A stretch of DNA of 64,000 nucleotides from Capsicum annuum (taxonomy: Eukaryota; Streptophyta; Magnoliopsida; Solanales; Solanaceae). The translations under genes were made by a program, and so were the position numbers. Location of the stretch: positions 277,786 through 341,785 of the forward strand of contig NW_025859999.1 in the NCBI RefSeq assembly GCF_002878395.1, written 5' to 3'. The notes under the pieces are model-generated. The model was not told the DNA's origin and did no database searches. It saw nothing but the letters and a program-made list of their open reading frames with translations. Positions 21,605 to 33,655 of this stretch are shown here, piece by piece (within the stretch, counting starts at the first letter, position 1; every line of letters starts with the position of its first letter).

Positions 21605-23758
21605 TAAAAGAACCCACAAAGTTCCCTTGTAGTTCGAACCTTGGATGCGTGTCGAATGATGTGTAATTTCGGCCCTAAGATATTGATAAAGGACTCCCTA
21701 ATTGATTAATGTTTTAAACTTGTGGAATTTTCCTAAAAATGACTTCCTATGGTGTGGGAAATTGAGTTAGCTTTCCAACGATACCAATTTCGTCAAAATC
21801 AAGTATCGGGATGAGAAGTTAAGGACGTTTTCCTAAGAATTGTCGAAATCACCCAGCATTGATGTTCGATCCGACGAACCATCAAGTCTTCGATAGACCA
21901 TTGATTGTCTCATCAAACTAAGCCAGTGACTCTTTTTTTCTAGCTATCGTGCGGCGACCAAAATGGTGAACCGCCAAAATTTGATGGACCATCGCGGAGG
22001 CAGTATGGCCTCATCCTGGCCCTCGTGTGATGGGCGATCTGGCGGACCATCAAAATTTCCATAGAACATCATTTTTACTATCGCATCGAGGTAGTGTGTT
22101 CAATTTTTTGCGCTTGAGCGACGGATGATCTGGCGGACCGCCAAACTTCCGACAGATCATCATTTCGACCATCGCAGACCCCGATCAACAATTTTTAACT
22201 TGTTTTTAAAATGGTATTTTGTTCCTTTCTACTCCTTTAAAACGTTACATATATACATATTCTAGATGAGCCAGCTGGCTTCATTTTCTCAGCTCTAACA
22301 CTTAAGGGCTAGGGATTTCTCCTCTAAATCATATCAAAGCAAGAATTCTTCCCCAAGAAATCTAAGAACTCACTAAAGATTGTGCTAGTGAGCTGAGAAT
22401 TGAATCTCCCAAGTTCAAAGACTTCAAGAACCCTCTCCCTAGAGTAAGAAAAGGAAGTTTAGAGGAAACTTGTTCATCCAATCTCCTAATCTAAGGTAGT
22501 GGAGTTTTGACCAAGGGTAACGCTTTCACCCCTGTGCCCAAAAGTCTTATTTACTTCATGATTTTCCTAAAATCTATGAGGTTTTACATGAAACTGATTT
22601 GGTGGTTTTCACCCATTATTATTAAATGCACTATCTTGACATTCCCAATGAATTAAGAGGCAAATGGCATGATTTTTGCATCTTTTCTTGAGAAATTACA
22701 GCTGGGTATAAACCCTATGATTTTAATTCATGAGAAGTTAATATTTGCAATGTTTGAGATACTAAAGCATATGACTAAATTGTGACATGAGATAAATTGC
22801 TGAAATTCTTAGATTTCCATATGATTTATGAATCTATATGCTATATATTATGCTTTTGATGAGCGTTAACTTGATATTGAACTATGGGTTTGAAAGCCCT
22901 ATTTGAGACTTGTGAATTTATGAACTCTTGTGCTATAATCCCCCATGATTTGTGTATTGAGATGATTGAGAAAGGAATTCACCTAATGGTCCTTGAGCTT
23001 TGAAACCCACTTCACTATATGAGATTATCCATTTGATCATTTGGGTTCGTGGTGAATCATGATATTATTCTAAAAGTGGATTTTTATTAGATGAGCACAG
23101 ATAATCTAAAGGGAGTAGTATTTAGCACCGAGCGGGTAAGTCACTACAGTTTCTTACCCCAAAATAATGTACCACAGTAGGTTAGGCTTGAGGCTGAGTT
23201 TATGAATATTATTATTGGTCCCGAGGCCGAGTTTTTTTTAGTGATCACTAGACCTAGGTTATTCACCATGGCAAGAGTATGACGCTCCTCCCCAACGTGG
23301 GGTCTTCTCCTTAGGAGGAAGAAACATTGGACTCCATGTAGATGTCATGGTTTATGTCTATTATGAAAACCTCCCTTGCCCTTTTAAACTTGAAATCAGC
23401 TACTCCTTGGCAAACTAAGGTATTTTCCCACCTATGAACTATTTTCACTAAACTAGGGCATTTTTTCTTGAGATAGATGATTTCTCCTAAAGCTTGAAAT
23501 AAGATATTTTCCGAACTTCCATGATACGCCTTCACGTATATTCTAAAATCTCATGAGGTCGTATTTCTAGTATTTGAGTTTAAAGAGATATAAAATCTTG
23601 ACCATTAAATGTTGTTTTACCAACCATCCCATATGCATGAGTTGATGATACTGTCTAAAGCCCTTTTTGCCTTGAGTATTGAGAATAAGAGAAGATTTAT
23701 AGTTTTTTGGTTGAAGAACGATAACTTACAAGATTTGGGTGAGATGCCTCATCTTATA
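21605..23758 (+). repeat. Element D 3' LTR, first part
   Basis: It starts TAAAAGAACCCACAAAG, aligning base for base with the 5' LTR start TGTAAGACCCCGTAAAG, so the terminal TG has mutated. It is interrupted after 23758 by the non-coding element, whose TSD TTATA occupies 23754-23758. The remainder resumes at 32593. Confidence 0.95.
21860..22165 (+). repeat. Element D 3' LTR U3 tandem dyad module
   Basis: Four units with position-0 words at 21872 (CGACGAACCATCA), 21964 (TGGTGAACCGCCA), 22040 (TGGCGGACCATCA) and 22131 (TGGCGGACCGCCA), spaced 92, 76 and 91 bp. The +19 words are at 21891, 22059 and 22150; in the second unit the word is at +18. The -12 words are at 21860 (TGATGTTCGATCC), 22028 (TGATGGGCGATCT) and 22119. 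Confidence 0.85.
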
Positions 23759-26164
23759 TGTAACACCCCAAAATCGGGTCCCGAGACGTCACACAATGCT
23801 TAGGATCACAAGTGACACCATGCTAACCCTTCTACTGGCACAACTCATAAGCAACTAAACAAAAAGTATAAATCTATACAAATCAGTGGAAAATAACTAT
23901 TTTCTGAATATGATAGATACAAAAATAAATTTACAAGATTACAACTCTGCTTTTACAACCAAAACTGAAATAGAATACAACAACTTCTACTGACTGTCTA
24001 TGAATCCTATACTAGTACTGACTGTAGGTAGCCGGTTCATGACTCCCGACTAACCCAAATCAATACGACTGAATAAAGAAAATACAACAGTCCTCAAAAT
24101 GTATAACTAACTCAAGCCCTTGAATCAAAAGGACTCATCACCTGCTGACTGGATGCCGCGAACTGACTGGATAGAAGATGTACACTATACCTTGTACCTA
24201 CATTCCGAGAAAATGTAGCCCACATACAAATATGTGGGTCAGTACCATGGAAACTACCGAGCATATGGGGGTGAAATGCATATATAAAATAATATCTTAA
24301 TATCATCACAGTTTGTAAAATTATGCATACTGATATAAAGGACTCACTTAGCTCAAATTAAAATCATCATAATCATAAGAGAGTAAAATATATCGGGTGA
24401 AACATGTGAGTCATAATTATAAATATCAATTCACTTCCATCTCAATTCCAAATCATCAAATCAATGAAATCTCATAACAATTCTCTTTGGAATATATGTT
24501 CATTAAATCCTTCAAAAACAATGACTTTCTCAAACTCAGTCTTTCAAATAAATATGTTTTCATCTCAGATAAAAGAATAAGAGTTTTCTTATTAGATAGG
24601 AGAATACACACACACACATTGGGAGTCTCTTAAAACCGACATAAATCATGTGAGATACTTAGAGTCCAACGTCTAACCCACGTTTGGGAGAGTTGTCCTA
24701 TTCTTGCCATCGGAGTAGGACCTGAAATCATCAATCCAAACGCTAGTGATCACTATATAAATAAGCTTCAGGCTCATAACCTACGGGGGCATGTAGTTCT
24801 AGAGAAGTACCAATCCTACTATACCTTTTGCTAGGTGCTAAATACTACTCCCGGACTTAGCTCAGATCTTTTCCAAAAAAAATCCACAAATAACCAATTC
24901 AACAATTCACAACGGGAGCAATCATGCTACCCTTTTTTATAATAATCAATAAAAGTGGATTTCTTTTCTCATCTCGGGTTCAAATCAACCCCTTTTTCAC
25001 GACCAAAAGGTCAAAGCTTCATTATCATCTCAATTCATTCAAACTCAAAGTGTTTATAATACATGATTTCTCAAAAAAAAACGACAATCTGAATTAGAGT
25101 TTAAAACTTATGTCTCAACATCATATGAAAATTTATCAAGGTTCAAGATTTACATCATAAACATATATAAATTCCTTCAAAATCTGGAAATTTAGCCATA
25201 AGGCACAAAATATCATTATTCTCATATAATTTCACTTCTAAATTATCAAAAACATCATAATCTAATAAAAATCAATATAGGATATAAATTCATGCTTCAA
25301 AATCATAGTAAAACATATAAAATCCATAACTTCACAAGAGAAAGTAATTTTGGGCACAAGAACGAAAGGGTGTTCTTGTTGAAAAACCTCACATACCTTA
25401 AAGTTGAAACTTTGAATGAACTCTTGACCCTGGGACACAATTCGTAAAAATAATGTTTCCTGTAGCCCTCAGAATGGAGATTCCAAATCTCAAAGAATTA
25501 TTAAAAACTCAAGGTTGAATCTTGAGATATTTCAATTTTTAGGTTGAAACCCTAATGAATGTTCTTCTTGATTTTGAGAGAAAGTAAACTTATTTTGGTG
25601 TTATGGGAGTTTAATCCTGTGTTATAAACATATATAGGGGTGTTTTTGGCACTTGGAAGTGAGGTATACGGTGCACAACCCATGGCATACCTTATGGTGT
25701 GCGTTGCACACCTTATGGCAGACATTTAAGTGGGCCTCGCACTCCCAATCACACACATTTGATTTGCTGGCGCATTGCCCAGCGTACACCCTTACTGCCT
25801 CTCACAAAAATGGGTATAACGCATCGTTCGGGTATCAATTTTTTGTGAAATTAGTATTTTTGGAAAGATAATTTAATTATCTTCAATTTGATAGGTCTTG
25901 GGATGAAAAATTCCATGTATAATAATAGATATACACGTTTGAAGTTGACCCTTGTAGAATCAAATGTCAAACTTTGGATGAGTCAATTAGTCTTGGCTCA
26001 ACCTTGTTCTACGTCATTGTTATAAACATATTCCACCTCTAAACTACTCCATAGACTAGGATAATGATCATGGAACTTGTATTCACATGAGAATCACTTG
26101 GATTAGAGCTTAGACGCTCAGGAACAACGGTTAGAATTCTAGCATAAAAATACAGGGTATTACA
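23759..26164 (-). repeat. LARD-like element 3' LTR (left copy)
   Basis: It runs on the plus strand from TGTAACACCCCAAAATCGG to GGTATTACA. On the minus strand a TATATA box lies near 25630. Immediately upstream of it (plus 25660-25800) are GC-rich inverted words, including GGTGTGC-GTT-GCACACC at about 25697-25713. The plus-strand ORF 25653-25871 is an artefact. Confidence 0.92.
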
Positions 26165-26180
26165 TTATCTCCCCCTTGGG
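26165..26180 (-). promoter_or_regulatory. LARD-like element polypurine tract
   Basis: The minus strand reads CCAAGGGGGAGATAA directly before the LTR start TGTAATACC. It is intact although the element encodes nothing. Confidence 0.9.
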
Positions 26181-26431
26181 AACATTTGTCCTCGAATGTG
26201 GATAGTTGACCTACAACACAGAGAAATGTTACTTGTCAATCTATCATGTTTAACTGATAGAATTGAAACACGGGATCTCAAGAATAATGAGCTACTAAAC
26301 TGGTCTACAAGTGCATGAATCCTCAAGAAAAATAACTATATGGCTAAGATAAAAACTAGAGTGTCAAGTTATGAGTAACCATTACTTTGCACTGGATCTG
26401 ATCTCATGAGAAAGGATGAGAGGTTTGTGAC

Positions 26432-26489
26432 ATAAAAACTCGGGGTATTACCATATCCCCCTCTTGGGATCGTTCGTCCCCGAATGATA
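26432..26489 (-). repeat. Second, internal LTR-edge/polypurine-tract copy
   Basis: This ~57-bp stretch aligns with the true junction at 26150-26205: a copy of the LTR edge (GGGTATTAC), then TCCCCCTCTTGGGA, then CGTCCCCGAATG. It looks like the polypurine tract and LTR start of a sister element lying inside this one. Confidence 0.65.
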
Positions 26490-29337
26490 ATAATTTGATG
26501 AAAATACTAGGAAGACACTATGATACTACATAGGACACTTACGAACTGAATCATGAATTAATATCTGAAATAGAAACTGATGCGTGAACTGTGCTGAGTT
26601 CATAATTTAATTGGACACAAACACATTGCCTCTTGGAATGTACATACGTATAAGACTGTGGATAGTAAGACTAGCTAGAAAATTAAGAATCTATAGGAGC
26701 TTATCTCCTTGATTGCTAAACTAGATTACTGGCTATATGGACTGGATCATACTCACTACCCATACTCAAATGGAGTATTTCTTTACCACTTTACTATGAA
26801 ATTCTATTGACATTAGGGAGCAAAGAATTTTGGTCATGATTCGAACAAAACGCCCGACTAAGGAATCACAACATTGATATAACTCTATAGCATGGAATAT
26901 AAATATATGACTCATAAAATAGGATAGGATTGCTAGGCCGTAGGCAATGCAACTTATTACTTTCAAGCTTAGCATCATTTCTCAAATGCTCTTTCAACTA
27001 TACTATTCCCCTTAAATACCATATTCATTTGATTCAACTTATAATTCTCATATTGGTACTGCAAAATCTTTCTACTAAGGTCTAAACTAAACTAAGTTCT
27101 CTCACCATGATCAAGCCTAACACTAAATCACAAGATACAACATGCCAAACCACAATACCAGTCTAAACTACAAGGTTCAATATTCTATATCTTCTTAGAG
27201 GTCACACCCTAAGCTTAACATGCCTTACCGATTCAATGAACAATTTAAAACTTTTGATATGGATTCACTAGTCCTTATTGAATTCATCATCTTACACCCA
27301 ACATGACATTCAAGCCTATCATTAAAAATCATATATAACTTCAAGGAAAATACTCCTAAAGGCATACCTCACATCTTCTCTAAACCTTTATCAACAACAT
27401 TTTCTTGCACTATTCTTAAAAACATACACACAATTTCTAACTGACCATGACATGTATCAAAGACTTGGCCTCAAACATACTTCACACTTTAGCCTTAGAT
27501 AGAAAAGCATAAATAATCTTTCTTAATGAGGGTCATCAACTCTCTCACATATAAACTATTTCTTATCCACTATCATCACCACTATCTTAACATAGGAAGA
27601 GGTCATAAAAGGGCTAACATATGTGAACCAGAACCACAAAAACTAAAATACATAACATTAACACTTATCTTTGTCCTGAGTAATAAAACATCAAAGGCAT
27701 GAATTCATTAAAGTAATCTAAGCTGAGGACATGCATGATATAATGAGAAGTTCACTAGTATCATGAGTTTGAAAATTGCTCATACTCTGACATATGAGTT
27801 TATACTTATCATGAGCTATTCAACATAAAACTGGAGTTCACAGATTCATGAGAGATAACTCGTATCATAGAGTGAAGCTATTACATGCTTGTTAGAAGCT
27901 GAGAATGGGCTTGAGCACACATGATAGGTATAAGAATAGGCCTGTGGCATGGATTTGTCAAGCAAGTGATGGATTTGGGGTTTTACTGAATGAAATCCAA
28001 GGAATACTCTAGAGTAAAAAAGGGATCACTATCTTATCATAACTCATTATTGACATGTATCACAATCTAATTCTCAAAACTCGATTTAGTTCTTCACTAA
28101 CCATCTCCCCCTTAGGTCAAAGATGGTATTCTAAGTATGATGGATTACTCTATATCCTAGAGATTAAGACATAATTTCATCATTCTATTATCTACACATA
28201 AATGCTAAACTCACAAGAATAAACTAATTTTGAACTTACCAACTTCATTCTTGAACAACCCATCTATATGCCATCCTTAACTTTCAAGTTTGAATAATCA
28301 TCATCATAGACTTACACTCTCATTTGCAACCATACCTACATCTCTAATCACATAATCATAACCTACCAAGATCACACCCCTATTTTATATTTTTTTATCA
28401 AAACCATGAGAATAATAATCATATTAAAAAGTCTCAATATCTTTAATCATAACTCCTTAACTTAGCTATCAAGAAAATCATAAATTATCTAACCAGCCTT
28501 TCTCCATCTAGAAACTCAACGTTACTACTAACCACACAATATACAATAATCTTCAAAAAATAGTATAGCCCCATAGCACCTTGGGCACACCTCTACACTA
28601 TACTTAATTACAAACACATGATCTGACACTCTTGCATACACTGTTCAGGCCTACTAGATCACCTCCATATAACAAGTAACAACCATCGAACCATCAACTA
28701 TTCAAAATTAATGTCTAGAGATAAACATGATTTACAACCTAATCTCACACACAATTCTCACTTAAAACTGTAGAACACAACATTAGGAAACACTAGTACA
28801 CTAGAACCCTATAAAACAACAATTGATTATGATCATATGGCCTATCTTATTCATAATTTGTTAACACATCCTCCTTATTCATATAATTAATATTTACCCA
28901 TTTTCACACCTAAATTACTTCTATAGTTCTATAAATTTCAATAAAACTTCCTCTTGCAATCTCAGGAAAGCCTAAAATAACAATACTCAACCAGCAAGTA
29001 CTTCCATCAAAACGTATACCTTCCTAGCACAACAAATACCATCAATAACTCTTTTCATACTTCAAGCAAACAACAATCCACCTTAACAAATAATCTCCTT
29101 CTCTAACTTCACTAAACTAACAAACAAGGGTATATCACTTTATTACTAATTCAATCATAAGAAAAAATTCAGCTATACATATTCATTAAATCGTCCTTAC
29201 CACCATTCTTGCCACTACACTTCTAAACCCATAAATTCAACTAACATAAGACTTTCAACTAAACGTTACTACTTCTGTCACTACACAGAAATTGACACTT
29301 TCAACTAACACCAGAACAACAAGATAAATAACAAGTT

Positions 29338-29519
29338 GCTAGTAAATCAAAATAGGCCTCATACGGCTTCACTAGACTTTGCTTTTGTGTATTGATTAAG
29401 AAAATTACATGAATAACAAAGCAACTATGCTAGTGAATCAAAATAGGCCTCATACGGCTTCAATAGACTTTGATTTTTCACAAGCATAATGATAATAAAA
29501 TTACATAATACAAGAGATA
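29338..29519 (-). repeat. 91-bp tandem duplication in the LARD-like interior
   Basis: Copies begin at 29338 and 29429, each with AAATAGGCCTCATACGGCTTC-like sequence. No coding sense is seen. Confidence 0.8.
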
Positions 29520-30166
29520 GAAACTTGACAGACAATATTCAACGATCTAAGAATACACCTTACGCTGTCTTAATAAAATAACTCATAAGAACGAGAGCAT
29601 AACTTAAATTTGAAGGACTTATAATAGACTAGAAGGCTCCTCTCAAGCCACTTTATAAAACTTTTAAAACTTCTGCCAACAAATATAAGAGCATTATCTA
29701 AGGAGGAAGTTGGAACTTGTCAAACATATTACCTCAAGAACAGTACATAGATAGAGAAGTATAGATTATCATTATGGATTCTGAGGAGAAATTTGAAAGA
29801 ATATCTGACTCGGGATTAGTGCACGATTTATATAGGTCAGATAAAGCACTTCAGTTTTCGAAACTCAAAAGTACTAATAGGATACGTTTATAGCTCTCTC
29901 ACAATTCCATAACTATCTAGGGAGAATTAAGCTCAACTATTTTTGATACCTTGGAAATAAGGCAGAGATGGCCTGACTAGGGTAAGATGAGAATCTATAC
30001 AACTTTCCTGGAGAACTTTTCTATAGCCGATTTAAGACTAGATAGAATAGAGACATTTCCTAATTGCCTAGTATCCTTTCAAAGAAAAGTACAGACATCT
30101 CCGTACCATTTCATAAGACTTTAGTAGACACAACTTCATAGACTCCCTAGGAGACTTGAACTCTAT

Positions 30167-30178
30167 GCTTTGACACCA
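30167..30178 (-). promoter_or_regulatory. LARD-like element primer-binding site
   Basis: The minus strand reads TGGTGTCAAAGC, four bases from the LTR edge. It differs at two positions from the initiator-Met type TGGTATCAGAGC preserved in element D. Confidence 0.8.
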
Positions 30179-30182
30179 AGTT

Positions 30183-32587
30183 TGTAATGCCCCAAAATCG
30201 GGTCCTGAGACGTCACACGGTACTTAGGATCACAAGTGACCCCAAGCTAACCCTTCTACCGGCATAACTCATAAGCAACTAAACAAAAAGTGTAAATCTA
30301 TACAAATCTGTGGAAAATAACTCTTTTTTGAATATAATAGATACATAACTAAATTTACAAGATTGCAGCTCTACTTTTACAACCAAAACTGAAATGGAAT
30401 ACATTTTCTACTGACTGTCTATGAAGTCTCTACTAGTACTGACTGTAGGTAGCCAGGTATTGAGTCCCTACTAACCCAACTCAATACGACAAAATAAAGA
30501 AAATACAACACTTCTCAAACTATATAACTAACTCTAGCCCTTGAATAAAAAAGACCCATGACCTGCTGACTGGATGCCGAGAACTGACTAGATCTGAAGA
30601 TGTACACTATACCTTTTACCTACATTCTGAGAAAATGTAGTCCACATACAAATATGTGGGTTAGTTCTATGGAAACATACCGAGCATATGGGGGTACAAT
30701 TCAAATATAAAATAATATCTTAATATCATCATATTTTATAAAATTATGCATGCTAATATAAATGACTCACTTAGCTCAAATTAAAACATCATAATCATAA
30801 GAGAGTAAAATATATTGGGTAAAAGATATGAATCATCATAATAAATCTCAATTCACTTCCATCTTGATTCCAAATCATCAAAGCAATTAACTCTCATAAA
30901 AATTCTCTTTGGAATATATATTCATTAAATCTGTCAAAAACAAGGACTTTCTCATACTCAATCTTTCAAACATATAAGTTTTTATCTCAGATAGAAGAAT
31001 AAGACTTTTCATATAATATAGGAGAATACATACACACATTGGGAGTCTCTTACAACCAACATAAACCATGTGAGCTATATGGAGTTCAACGTCTAACTCA
31101 CGTTGGGGAAAGCTAACCTATCCTTGCATCAGAGTAGGACCTTAAATCAACAATCCAAACACTAGTGATCACTATATAAATTAGTCTCAGGCTCACAACC
31201 TATGGGGGCACATAGTACTAGGGAAGTACTAATCCAGATATACCTTTCGCTTGGTGCTAAAGACTACTCTCGGACTTAGCTCAGATCTTTTCAAAAGAAA
31301 ATCGACAAATAAGCAATTCAACAATTCACAACTGGAGCCATCATGCTACCCTTTTTATAATAATCAATAAAAGTGGATTTCTTTTCTCATATTGGGTTCA
31401 AATCAACCCTTTTTTATTACCAAAAGGTCAAAGCTTCATTATCATCTCAATTCATTCATATACAAAGTGTTTATAACAAATGATTTCTCTAAAAAAAAAA
31501 CAACAATCTCAATTAGAGTTCAAAACTCATTTCTCAACATCATATAAAAATTTATCAAGGTTCAATCTTTACATCATAAACATATATAAATTTCTTCAAA
31601 ATCTGGAAACTTATTCATAAGGCAAAAAATATCATCATTCTCATATAATTTCACTTCTAAAATATCAAAAACATCATAATCTAATGATAATCAATATAGG
31701 ATATAAATTCATGCTTCAAAATCATAGTAAAACATATAAAATCCATAACTTCATAAAACAAAGTATTTTTGGGCACAAAAACGACAGGGTGTTCTTAATG
31801 AAAAACCCCACATACCTTAAACTTGAAGCTTTGAATGAACTCTTGACCTTGGTACTCTATTCATAAAATTAATGAGTGTTTCTTGTAGCCCTAGGAATGG
31901 GGATTCCGAATCTCAAAGAATTATTAAAAAATCAAGGTTGAATCTTATGATATTTAAATTTTTAGGTTGAAACCCTAATGATTGTTCTTGGTGATTTTGA
32001 GAGAAAGTAAACTTATTTTGGTGTTATGGGAGATTAATCCCATTTTATAGAGATATGTAGGGGTGTTTTTGGCACTTGGAAGTGAGGTATGCGGCGCACA
32101 ACCCATGGCAGACCTTAAGGTGTGCGTTGCACACCTTATGGCAGACATTTAACTATGCCTCGTACTCCTAATCACACATATTTTATTGGGCGGCGCATTG
32201 CCCATCGCACACCCTTACTGCCTCTCACTAAAATAGGCATAACTCTTAGCTCGTGTATTGGATTTTTGTGAAATTGGTATCGTTGGAAAGGTAATGAAAT
32301 TATACAAAATTTGACAGGTCTTGGGATGAAAAATTCCATGTATATTAAGAGATATACACGTATGAATTTGACCCTTGTAGAATCAAATGCCAAACTTTGG
32401 ATGAATCAATTGGTCTTAGCTCAACCTTGTTCTAGGTCATTGTTATAAACATTTTCCACCTCTAAACTAATCCATAGAATAGGATAATGATCATGCAACT
32501 TGTATTCACATGAGAATCACTTGGATTAGAGCTTAGACGAGTAGGAATGATGGTTAGAATTTTAGCACAAAAATATGAGGTATTACA
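30183..32587 (-). repeat. LARD-like element 5' LTR (right copy)
   Basis: It starts TGTAATGCCCCAAAATCGG and ends GGTATTACA on the plus strand, colinear with the left copy. Around 32118-32138 it holds a 9-bp perfect inverted repeat, AAGGTGTGC-GTT-GCACACCTT, upstream of the minus-strand TATA region (~32045). The ORFs 31684-31866 and 32172-32393 are not supported as genes. Confidence 0.92.
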
Positions 32588-33211
32588 TTATATTATTTAT
32601 GAACTTTATATTTTATACTTATTCAAGCCATATGAGTCATCTCATATTGCATACATATTTTGAATGAAGAAAGTTGATACTTTTTTATATACATGCATTT
32701 ACCCCCGCATACTCAGTACATTCCCAAGTACTGATCCACATATATGTCTATGTCCTACATTGTCTCCTAACGTAGGTTCAGGTGCTCAGTCCCAGTCTCA
32801 CCCGTGATCTTGAGTACCTCGCATACATTTTCTGTAGTGGTGAGTCCTCTTGGTTCGAGGACCAAACTTTAGATATTCTAGGGACTAAAAAACTATGTTG
32901 TTACCTGTAGTTTGTCCCGAGTCAGTTGGGGGACTGTCCCATTGGCTCTCTAGATTAAGGATTTATAGAGGCTTTGTCATACTATTTGGGTAGATTGTGG
33001 TATTGTTGAGATTTTTTTGTCATGACCATTTGGACTGAGTACCCCTTATTTCCTTTATTCCCTTTATAAACATCGATGTGATAGTGTTTCAATTCACATT
33101 TTCGCCTTGAATTAAGGGTTATGACCAGGAACTAGCTGTAGGAGTTAGCTTAGGGCTGCTTATAGCCCTAGGAACCATGTGATATTAGGGAAATAATTTT
33201 GGATCATTACA
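32588..33211 (+). repeat. Element D 3' LTR, second part
   Basis: It begins with the second TSD copy TTATA (32588-32592) and resumes the LTR at the point matching 5' LTR position ~14449. It ends TTGGATCATTACA. The first and second parts together are about 2.77 kb, against 2795 bp for the 5' LTR. Confidence 0.92.
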
Positions 33212-33216
33212 GTGCT

Positions 33217-33655
33217 TAATCACTTTTCATTGATTGGGACAAAAGGGACTCCTGGAACAGTCAAAAAAAATTTTAGTCTTACAATATTGTGGGAGAATAA
33301 ATACATTGAATGGAAAATTAGACATCTGTTCTAAGTGTCAGAACTGTTGGCTGCTCAGGAGAATTTAAACAGAGATATAAAGGAGTTGAATGTCATGTTA
33401 GCTTCAAAGAATGTTGAGATTGTTCACTTGAAAATAAAGAACCAGGAGTAGTCCTTAGGGAGACCTGGTGCCGCTGAGGAAGTTGCAGCATAAAATTCAA
33501 AGCTCTAGGGAAAGGTTACAAAACTTACTAGTAAGGTACAACTGTTGATTGCTAAAGTAAAGACCTTCACTAAGCAATTGTTGGATGCTTATGCTGTTGT
33601 GGTTGCAAGAATAGAGATATTACAAAATTCCTTCTCTCCTAACCCCCTCTACTAG
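33217..33655 (+). pseudogene. T32-C, C-terminal part
   Basis: Continuation of the ORF at 10555-12274. It reads 'NHFSLIGTKGTPGTVKK' from the insertion point, then a heptad-like region 'LNRDIKELNVMLASKNVEIVHLKIKNQE' and 'KVTKLTSKVQLLIAKVKTFTKQLL', likely a coiled coil, ending at the TAG 33653-33655. Four in-frame stops lie inside. A C-terminal coiled coil after the domain is what I recall for plant members of this family. Confidence 0.7.

Larger units (their letters stand above)
26181..30166 (-). other. Non-coding interior of the LARD-like element
   Basis: Four kilobases without a supportable gene; the longest open frame (26766-26978, minus, 70 codons) matches nothing I know. Composition is unusual. 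In six 60-base lines (28261-28380 and 28861-29100) I count 101 C but only 16 G on the plus strand. The transcript-sense minus strand is thus very poor in C. The skew covers roughly 26985-27700 and 28030-29330, with a normal patch at 27720-28010. Confidence 0.75.
23759..32587 (-). mobile_element. Large non-coding LTR retrotransposon (LARD-like) in the D 3' LTR
   Basis: Two ~2.4-kb LTRs (23759-26164 and 30183-32587) flank a 4.0-kb interior, and the element has the perfect TSD TTATA (23754-23758 and 32588-32592). The polypurine tract at the left LTR and the primer site at the right LTR show minus orientation. I find no gag, protease, RT or integrase motif on either strand. It therefore fits the LARD class, which depends on another element's proteins. 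Its polypurine tract and LTR start nearly match those of B and F, so a Tekay-like chromovirus is the likely helper (inference). LTRs differ at about 20 of the first 200 bases. Confidence 0.92.
12275..33211 (+). mobile_element. Element D: complete Ty3/gypsy element with nested insertions
   Basis: It has a 5' LTR (12275-15069), primer site, gag, protease, RT, RNase H, integrase, polypurine tract and 3' LTR (21605-33211). The 3' LTR is interrupted by an 8.8-kb non-coding element, and the gag-protease junction by a 1.5-kb solo LTR. The flanking 5-mers GTGTT (12270-12274) and GTGCT (33212-33216) are a TSD with one change. Without insertions the element would be about 10.6 kb. In a hand-aligned ~200-bp stretch (13000-13200 against ~22310-22505) I count about 18 differences between the LTRs. 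Confidence 0.95.

Noticed and set aside
25653..25871. 72-codon frame in the LARD-like LTR
   Set aside because: It overlaps the GC-rich promoter words and is not kept in the other LTR, so it is not a gene.
29338..29519. 91-bp tandem duplication as another copy of the U3 dyad module
   Set aside because: The period matches by coincidence; it lacks TGAY...RTCA words and is not next to a TATA box.
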